Source: Winogradskyella sp. (GTDB lineage Bacteria > Bacteroidota > Bacteroidia > Flavobacteriales > Flavobacteriaceae). From it: a stretch of 64,000 bases of DNA. The stretch lies in NCBI GenBank assembly GCA_028383925.1, contig JAOEWO010000004.1, positions 1 through 64,000 of the forward strand, in the 5' to 3' direction. Each line of letters opens with the position of its first letter. Position 1 is the stretch's first letter. Below the pieces are notes generated by a model, which searched no databases, was not told the DNA's origin, and saw nothing but the letters and a program-made list of their open reading frames with translations. Below, piece after piece: positions 58,704-64,000 of this stretch. The position numbers were made by a program, and so were the translations under genes.

Positions 58704-59102
58704 TCATCTTGTTTTAGTTCTATTAGTTCTGGTAGTCGTAGTTCTTGTAGATCTTGTACTTCGTCTTACATTGTTCTCATTATGGTATGTTCTTATATTA
58801 TCACCTCTATAGTTTCTAACACGTACATATCTACTTCGGTTTAAGTTAATATGGCTAAATCGAGCTGGTAACGCATCAACGCGCACCCAAACCCCATTAT
58901 TTAAATACAGATAATTACTTAATGTTAAATCATAATAGATAGCATATTCTGGAAAATACACATACCGCACCACTTCTACTCTATCTGGATAAAACCAAGG
59001 TGGTGGTGGATGATTAGGTCTAGAAGTAACAACCACAGGTCCACAACTCGAAAATGCCAATACAATCAAAACTAACACAATAAAAAGCTTGTTATTTTTC
59101 AT
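58704..59102 (-). CDS. Hypothetical lipoprotein, 132 residues, Arg/Thr-rich tail
   Basis: It has a lipoprotein signal (MKNNKLFIVLVLIVLAFSSC, lipobox Cys20), then Pro-rich and Tyr-rich sequence (RPNHPPPPWFYPDRVEVVRYVYFPEYAIYYDLT) and a C-terminal run of alternating Arg and Thr. The basic tail may bind an acidic polymer. Family unknown. The divergent operator at 59153 serves this side with a one-mismatch -7 box. Confidence 0.62.
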   Translation of the reverse strand: MKNNKLFIVLVLIVLAFSSCGPVVVTSRPNHPPPPWFYPDRVEVVRYVYFPEYAIYYDLTLSNYLYLNNGVWVRVDALPARFSHINLNRSRYVRVRNYRGDNIRTYHNENNVRRSTRSTRTTTTRTNRTKTR

Positions 59103-59121
59103 AATCCTAAATTTTATACTA

Positions 59122-59195
59122 CAAAGTAAATGGTTGAAAAAGACATTGCAAATGACCTACATCATTTTGAATGCTACTATTTATAAATACTTTTG
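59122..59195. promoter_or_regulatory. Divergent regulon operator for lipoproteins and AhpD/FtsH
   Basis: TGACCTACATCA (59153-59164). Rightward -7 box TACTTTTG (59188-59195) is perfect. The leftward position reads TTACTTTG (plus-strand 59122-59129), one base off. Confidence 0.8.
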
Positions 59196-59222
59196 ACTAC
59201 TAAAAAATGAAATCTTCATATC

Positions 59223-59573
59223 ATGATAAAAGATTATTCAAAAAACTACAACGACCTCACAAGACTAATGGGAGAATTGGGAACTAAGATTCCCGAGACC
59301 ATGAAGGCGTTTAACGAACTTCATAAAGCAAGTATAGCAGAAGGCACATTAACCACAAAAACAAAAGAACTTATTGCTTTAGGCATTGCAATAACCGTAA
59401 GATGCGATGGCTGTATTGCGTTTCACGTTAACGATGCACTAAAATCTGGAGCCAGTTCTGAAGAAATTTTGGAAACTATTGGTGTTGCCATACTTATGGG
59501 AGGAGGACCTGCCGTTGTATATGGTTCTGAAGCTATGGAGGCTTTAAGTCAATTTATAGTTTTAGAAAACTAA
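59223..59573 (+). CDS. AhpD/carboxymuconolactone-decarboxylase-like protein
   Basis: A 116-residue helical protein with the AhpD-family catalytic motif VRCDGCIAFHVNDALK: CxxC followed by His. The framework is LTTKTKELIALGIAITVRCDGC and a tail with GGGPAVVYGSEAME. Members are alkylhydroperoxide-reductase-type or related peroxidase proteins. It overlaps FtsH by 1 nt (TAATG), so they are coupled. It has a perfect -7 box upstream. Confidence 0.86.
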   Translation: MIKDYSKNYNDLTRLMGELGTKIPETMKAFNELHKASIAEGTLTTKTKELIALGIAITVRCDGCIAFHVNDALKSGASSEEILETIGVAILMGGGPAVVYGSEAMEALSQFIVLEN

Positions 59574-61516
59574 TGAGTCACCAAAACAAAAAGAAGCCAT
59601 CTTCGAATAAAACGAAGGACAATAAGCCTAAACTACCATCCATAGGATTTTGGCTGTATGCGCTGTTTCTTGTAGTGCTATTTATTATTCTTCCCCTAAT
59701 AACGATTTCTACACCTAAAGAAATCAGTTGGTCTCATTTTGAAGAGGAACTATTACCACAGCGCAATATTGAAAAAATCATAGTCGTAAATAAAGCCATT
59801 GCAGAAATCTATATCACAAAAGAAGCTCTTAAAACTACTAAGGACGGAAGCGAAACCGAAGGCTTATTTACCTCTAAAACAGGGCCACAATACACTATTA
59901 CGATTGGCTCATTAGAAAACTTTGAAAACAAATTAGAAAACGCGCAAGAAAAGTTTTCTTTGGATCACAAGATTGATATTCTTTATGAAAACAGAGGCAA
60001 TTGGATAGAAATATTCTCATGGATTCTACCTTTTGCAATAATCATCGTGTTTTGGCTATTTATTTTCGGAAGAATGCGAGGCGGCCCTGGTGCTGGCAGT
60101 GCGCTTTTCAATTTTAGTAAATCCAACCCGCGAATCCTTGAAACAGTAGGAAAAAGTTCAGTAACTTTTAAAGACGTTGCTGGTTTAACAGAAGCCAAAG
60201 TTGAAATTATGGAGGTGGTCGATTTTCTAAAAAACCCAGAAACCTATACCAAACTAGGTGCAAAAATCCCTAAAGGTGTGATGCTCGTTGGCCCACCAGG
60301 AACAGGAAAAACCTTAATGGCCAAAGCAGTTGCAGGCGAAGCCAGAGTACCTTTTTTCTCAATGTCTGGTTCAGAATTTGTGGAGATGTTCGTCGGTGTT
60401 GGCGCCTCTAGAGTGCGCGATTTATTTAAGCAAGCCAAGAGCAAAGCACCCAGTATTATTTTTATTGATGAAATTGATGCCGTTGGTCGGTCGCGAGGAA
60501 AGGTGAATGCGTTTCAGGCCAATGACGAACGCGAAAGCACTTTAAACCAGTTGCTAACGGAACTTGATGGATTTGGCCCTAATACTGGAGTCATCGTGCT
60601 TGCCGCCACCAACAGACCAGATGTCTTAGACAAAGCACTTTTACGCCCAGGACGGTTTGACAGGCATATCTATTTAGAATTACCCAATAAATCTGAGCGC
60701 GAAGCCATTTTTCAAGTCCATATGCGACGCTTAAAACTTGCGAAGGACGTTGATATAAAAACCTTAGCGTCATTAAGCCCTGGTTTTTCAGGAGCAGATA
60801 TTGCCAATATCTGCAACGAGGCCGCCCTTATTGCTGCGCGCCATAAAAAACAGCTTATAGAACAATGTGATTTTATGGAGGCAAGAGATCGAGTTATTGG
60901 TGGGCTAGAACGAAAAAGCAAGATTATTTCCCCCAAAGAAAAGAAAATTATCGCCTACCATGAGGCTGGACATGCTTTGGTGAGTTGGCATTTAGAGCAC
61001 GTCGATGCTTTAGTAAAAGTATCTATTATTCCGAGAGGAAAATCATTAGGCTCTACGTGGTACTTACCCGAAGAACGACAAATTGTAACCAAATCACAGT
61101 TTGCCGACCAAATCTGTGCGTCTTTGGGAGGTCGTGCTGCGGAAGAATTAATTTTTAACGAAGTCTCTTCTGGTGCTTTAGACGACCTTGAAAAAGTAAC
61201 CAAACAAGCTTATACCATGATAGCATATTACGGACTGGACAAAACTATTGGCCCTTTAAGCTATTATGATTCTGTTGGTGATTACGAACGTCTTTTAGGA
61301 AAGCCCTACAGTGAACATACTGCCAAATTAATAGACAATAAAGTACAGAATCTGATAAAGGAAAACTATAAACGAACATTTGATTTATTAGAAAAACATA
61401 AAGATGAACTTGAAAAACTAGCAGAAATGCTCTTACAGAAAGAAGTGGTGTATCAAGAAGACTTAGAACTCATTATGGGAAAACGGTTTAAAGAGGCTAT
61501 GACTGTTTCTAAATAA
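59573..61516 (+). CDS. ftsH: ATP-dependent zinc metalloprotease FtsH
   Basis: A 647-residue membrane AAA protease. It has an N-terminal membrane anchor ([18 protein letters not shown]), a periplasmic part and a second helix, then the AAA module with Walker [11 protein letters not shown], Walker B IIFIDEID and the SRH arginine ([14 protein letters not shown]). The zinc protease domain has [13 protein letters not shown] (HExxH). It degrades membrane and cytosolic proteins. Coupling to an AhpD-like gene and to the regulon suggests a stress-specific, probably second FtsH in this genome. Confidence 0.92.
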   Translation: MSHQNKKKPSSNKTKDNKPKLPSIGFWLYALFLVVLFIILPLITISTPKEISWSHFEEELLPQRNIEKIIVVNKAIAEIYITKEALKTTKDGSETEGLFTSKTGPQYTITIGSLENFENKLENAQEKFSLDHKIDILYENRGNWIEIFSWILPFAIIIVFWLFIFGRMRGGPGAGSALFNFSKSNPRILETVGKSSVTFKDVAGLTEAKVEIMEVVDFLKNPETYTKLGAKIPKGVMLVGPPGTGKTLMAKAVAGEARVPFFSMSGSEFVEMFVGVGASRVRDLFKQAKSKAPSIIFIDEIDAVGRSRGKVNAFQANDERESTLNQLLTELDGFGPNTGVIVLAATNRPDVLDKALLRPGRFDRHIYLELPNKSEREAIFQVHMRRLKLAKDVDIKTLASLSPGFSGADIANICNEAALIAARHKKQLIEQCDFMEARDRVIGGLERKSKIISPKEKKIIAYHEAGHALVSWHLEHVDALVKVSIIPRGKSLGSTWYLPEERQIVTKSQFADQICASLGGRAAEELIFNEVSSGALDDLEKVTKQAYTMIAYYGLDKTIGPLSYYDSVGDYERLLGKPYSEHTAKLIDNKVQNLIKENYKRTFDLLEKHKDELEKLAEMLLQKEVVYQEDLELIMGKRFKEAMTVSK

Positions 61517-61531
61517 TACAGTAATAGCTTT

Positions 61532-62020
61532 TTACACTGCTTTTTGGGATTCTCCTTTGAGTATTTTTAAATAGGCAGCAATCTGTCCTCTATGATAAAT
61601 TTCGTGCTCCAAAACCTTTCGCATTATAAACCACCAAAAGGTCATTTTTTGTTGATTCTCATCGCTTACTTTGGTATTTATTTCTATGGGATCAAAAGCC
61701 TTAATAAGAGTATGACGTTTTTGCTGATAAGTACTTAATTTTCTGAGCATTGCTTCATAACTATCGGGTTCCACTGTGAAATGTGGCTCTTCCGACCCTA
61801 ATATCCAATGAAACTGTTTGTCTTCAGAGGTAACCAAATTAAAAAATAATTCATCTACATTAATAAGATGCTGCACAATATGTGCAAAACTCATTGCAGT
61901 CGTATTTAGTCGCCAATTCATAAACCCTTCTGGCAATTCCTCGAGTCTCTTTAGGGTGATTTTACGTATTTCAGAAGAAAAATCTGCTAACCGTTCTATA
62001 CTTTGTTCAGAATCTAACAT
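61532..62020 (-). CDS. DinB-family protein
   Basis: A 162-residue four-helix protein. The family pattern is present: an N-terminal helix (ERLADFSSEIRKITLKRLEELPEGFMNWRLNTTAMSFAHIVQHLIN) with a first metal His, and a C-terminal MRKVLEHEIYHRGQIAAYLKIL with a His-x3-His pair typical of DinB/YfiT metal binding. Members are thiol- or metal-dependent transferases. The operator at 62071 has a -7 box with one mismatch on this strand. Confidence 0.85.
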   Translation of the reverse strand: MLDSEQSIERLADFSSEIRKITLKRLEELPEGFMNWRLNTTAMSFAHIVQHLINVDELFFNLVTSEDKQFHWILGSEEPHFTVEPDSYEAMLRKLSTYQQKRHTLIKAFDPIEINTKVSDENQQKMTFWWFIMRKVLEHEIYHRGQIAAYLKILKGESQKAV

Positions 62021-62039
62021 GATTGTAGTATTTAAGTTT

Positions 62040-62162
62040 AAAATTTACAATCAAAAGAATTAACTCACAATGATACAGGTCACTCATACCAATTTAACTT
62101 TATAAGGTCTTCTCTATACTGATTTCAATCATTGTCAATAAAAATATCACGTGTTAATTTCA
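62040..62162. promoter_or_regulatory. Two operators between DinB and the P4-like phosphatase
   Basis: TGATACAGGTCA (62071-62082) with minus-strand TAAATTTT (plus-strand 62040-62047) serves DinB. TGATTTCAATCA (62120-62131) with TAATTTCA (62155-62162) serves the phosphatase; this places its start at 62211, not at the frame's first ATG (62151). Confidence 0.7.
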
Positions 62163-62210
62163 GCTTATGTTCAAATCAATAATTATAAATACTTCAAAAA
62201 AAAATTACAT

Positions 62211-63041
62211 ATGAAAAATAGGCTACTAGTTACGCTCTTTGCATTTTCATTATTTATTGGATGTAAAACCCAAAGTATTCAATCAAAAAATGAGATTCGG
62301 ACCATTGAAAAAGAGATTGTTCCCACTAGAGCATATTCGGTGCAAGCTGTACTTTGGCAACAACATGCTGCAGAATATAGAGCATTAGCCTATCAGGCTT
62401 TTTATCTTGCTCAAGTACAGTTAGATGCAATAATTGCCAAAAAAAACAAGACTAGAAAGTCATTGGCTATCGTAACCGATATTGACGAAACAGTTTTGGA
62501 CAACAGTCCTTATAGTGGCAAACAGATAGAATTGGATGAAGACTATTCTGCATACAGGTGGACGGAATGGGTGAAGAAGAAAAAAGCAAAAGCAGTACCA
62601 GGTGCCCTTTATTTTTTTAATTATGCGAAACGTAAAGGTGTGGAAGTATTTTATATCTCTAATCGCTCTGTTCATCATAAAAATGAAACCATTGAAAATC
62701 TAAAACAGATAGGATTTCCTTTTGCAAATGAATCACATGTATTATTAAAAGACACTAATAGCGGAAAAGAACCGAGACGACTTCAAATCCAAAAGAATTA
62801 TGACATTGTATTATTGATTGGCGATAATCTATCTGATTTTTCTGAAGTTTTCGATAAGCGTTCCACCATAGAAAGAAACAGAAAGGTGGACAGTTTAAAA
62901 ACGCTTTTTGGCAAAAAATTTATCGTCCTGCCAAATCCTATGTATGGCGATTGGGAAACCAAAGGTATTTTAGAAGGAAAACAAGATTGGACCAATTTTC
63001 AGAAAGATTCTATCCGACACAGAAAAATTAAATCCTATTAA
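62211..63041 (+). CDS. 5'-nucleotidase, lipoprotein e(P4) family
   Basis: I place the start at 62211, where a lipoprotein signal begins (MKNRLLVTLFAFSLFIGC); the frame is open from 62151, upstream of the probable transcription start. The 276-residue acid phosphatase of the HAD superfamily has IVTDIDETVLDNSPY (the DDDD-type nucleophile motif), FYISNRSVHHK and LLIGDNLSDF. It acts on periplasmic nucleotides such as NMN and other phosphomonoesters. It is a regulon member. Confidence 0.88.
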   Translation: MKNRLLVTLFAFSLFIGCKTQSIQSKNEIRTIEKEIVPTRAYSVQAVLWQQHAAEYRALAYQAFYLAQVQLDAIIAKKNKTRKSLAIVTDIDETVLDNSPYSGKQIELDEDYSAYRWTEWVKKKKAKAVPGALYFFNYAKRKGVEVFYISNRSVHHKNETIENLKQIGFPFANESHVLLKDTNSGKEPRRLQIQKNYDIVLLIGDNLSDFSEVFDKRSTIERNRKVDSLKTLFGKKFIVLPNPMYGDWETKGILEGKQDWTNFQKDSIRHRKIKSY

Positions 63042-63055
63042 CACCTTTTAATAGA

Positions 63056-63098
63056 TGACCTGCGTCATTTTAAATTTGGAGCTAAAATATAACCTTTA
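63056..63098 (+). promoter_or_regulatory. Regulon operator for the 63126 gene
   Basis: TGACCTGCGTCA (63056-63067). The -7 position reads AACCTTTA (63091-63098), with the first base and last base off the consensus. Confidence 0.68.
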
Positions 63099-63125
63099 TA
63101 CACGAATAGTTTAAAATACAATAAA

Positions 63126-63512
63126 ATGGAAACCCAACTTATTTTCAATTCAGACTTACATTTTGAACACGTGCAATGGAATCGTGAACTCTCGTTTTGG
63201 GAAGACGAGTTAAAATCATTTAATAAACGATTAGAGGAATTAGTCACCCGTTGTAAAGATAAAGAAGTGCTCGCCAAATTAGAACATTATCAGAACCAAT
63301 TTATTCTTCATGATGGTATCATAGATAAACTGCAAGAAGCCATAGAAAAACACGAAACGCGTATGGCTGGTCTAAACCTACAAGGTAAAGATGCGCTAGA
63401 TACCGCTATGGTTAAAAACCATATAGAATTTAGAAATAAAATGGAAACGCAGAGACAGATTTATGCAGATTTAAAAAAAGAGTTCTTTCGTTTTCTATCC
63501 AAGTATGTGTAA
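63126..63512 (+). CDS. Small all-helical protein, paralogue family member 3
   Basis: A 128-residue helical bundle. The opening SDLHFEHVQWNRELSFWEDE is almost superimposable on LHFESKEWLSAIAFWKDE of the 8473 protein. A central acidic helix and a C-terminal F-x2-F-LSKYV complete the resemblance. It has its own operator. The function is unknown, but three members in one stress region point to a specific role. The 290 bp after it hold only the operator at 63719. Confidence 0.65.
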   Translation: METQLIFNSDLHFEHVQWNRELSFWEDELKSFNKRLEELVTRCKDKEVLAKLEHYQNQFILHDGIIDKLQEAIEKHETRMAGLNLQGKDALDTAMVKNHIEFRNKMETQRQIYADLKKEFFRFLSKYV

Positions 63513-63718
63513 CACAACACAAATCGTAAAAGCATGATTGCAAATAGGTGATTTCATTGAAAATGAAATTACTATAGTGTATGATAAGCTAAGTTGTTCC
63601 TATCTTTATAATTCCTCATGTTTAATAAGGGTCTTGGTATCTTTGGGAAGTATATCCCTATCCTTCAATAACTACCACATAGTTTTTTATAGTTTATCAT
63701 CATAATTTAATTAGCAAC

Positions 63719-63761
63719 TGATACAGGTCATTTTGCGCTTCATTTTAATGTAACATATTTG
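63719..63761 (+). promoter_or_regulatory. Regulon operator for the gene at 63804
   Basis: TGATACAGGTCA (63719-63730). The -7 position reads CATATTTG (63754-63761), one base off. Confidence 0.72.
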
Positions 63762-63803
63762 AGTTTGAGTTCATTAAAGTTTAACTTAAAATATTTTCAA
63801 TTA

Positions 63804-64000
63804 TGAAACGGATAATTACTTTAACCTTACTGATATTTATTTGGCAACCTCTAATTAGTCAAGAAATACAAGAGTCGATAGAGCGTTATGAAAGTCTAAA
63901 AGTTGAAAGTCACTCTAAACTTCAACAAATTCGCAAAACAGGATTAAGAAAAAAACAATTAAAAAGGCATTCTAACATAGAAAGAACTAGTGACCGTAGC
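63804..64000 (+). CDS. Secreted protein, C-terminus outside window
   Basis: The ATG at 63804 opens a signal peptide (MKRIITLTLLIFIWQPLISQ) followed by a charged helical region (YESLKVESHSKLQQIRKTGL). The frame runs off the window's right edge after 65 codons. The family is unknown. It is the last gene in the window with a regulon operator. Confidence 0.65.

Overview
The window looks like the chromosome of a marine-type Flavobacteriaceae (Bacteroidota). The DNA is AT-rich. Promoters carry the Bacteroidota -7 element TAnnTTTG (or TAnnTTAG/TAnnTTTA). One secreted protein ends in a type IX secretion sorting domain, and the gene families (YceI-like lipoprotein, WG-repeat protein, CDP-alcohol transferase, KASIII/NeuD cluster) fit this group. 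No rRNA or complete tRNA gene is present.

The main theme is one large stress regulon. Almost every transcription unit is preceded by a 12-bp inverted repeat, consensus TGAYnTAGGTCA. Its first base lies 35 bp upstream of the first T of the -7 box. I count about 29 such sites, on both strands and often between divergent genes. This is the geometry of a class II CRP/FNR activator. The likely regulator is in the window: a response regulator fused to a cNMP-binding and Crp-type HTH domain (20355-21425), next to a multi-PAS histidine kinase with a LOV-like blue-light motif (21636-24914) and an MscS channel. The kinase/MscS operon has such a site itself.

Layout. 1-5.6 kb: partial coiled-coil gene, frameshifted YjdF-like gene, xth, and an operon of WG protein, site-2 protease, CDP-alcohol transferase and phosphoesterase. 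5.6-19.3 kb: stress and fermentation genes (D-lactate dehydrogenase, LOG protein, sigma-like factor, BON protein, baeRF-like protein, dodecin, PEP synthase, DUF2267, Usp, YtxH/holin-like). They surround two tandem, apparently undescribed structured RNAs of about 380 nt (16.65-17.49 kb), each with its own operator, promoter, boxA-like start and terminator. 19.3-26.8 kb: the regulatory genes. 26.9-30.9 kb: first copy of a carrier-protein biosynthetic cluster (adenylation enzyme, ACP, KASIII, ACP, NeuD-like acyltransferase) with a nonsense codon in KASIII. 31-36.5 kb: T9SS protein, a methyltransferase/erythromycin-esterase fusion, and Hsp20.

At 37.6 kb lies the 3' half of a tRNA-Met with its terminator. 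This marks a probable integration site, and DNA to the right is probably a genomic island. It carries an L,D-transpeptidase, a sulfide-oxidation set (TauE, MBL-rhodanese, SQR), a second and intact copy of the biosynthetic cluster with an added formyltransferase, Usp, a PAS protein, a saccharopine-dehydrogenase-like protein, and a MacAB-type exporter. The exporter ATPase is split by an IS110 element with a recognisable bridge-RNA region. AhpD-like, FtsH, DinB and acid phosphatase genes follow. Many of these units carry the same operator, so the island is wired into, or brought along, the same regulon.

All functional assignments come from reading the translations. No similarity searches were run.
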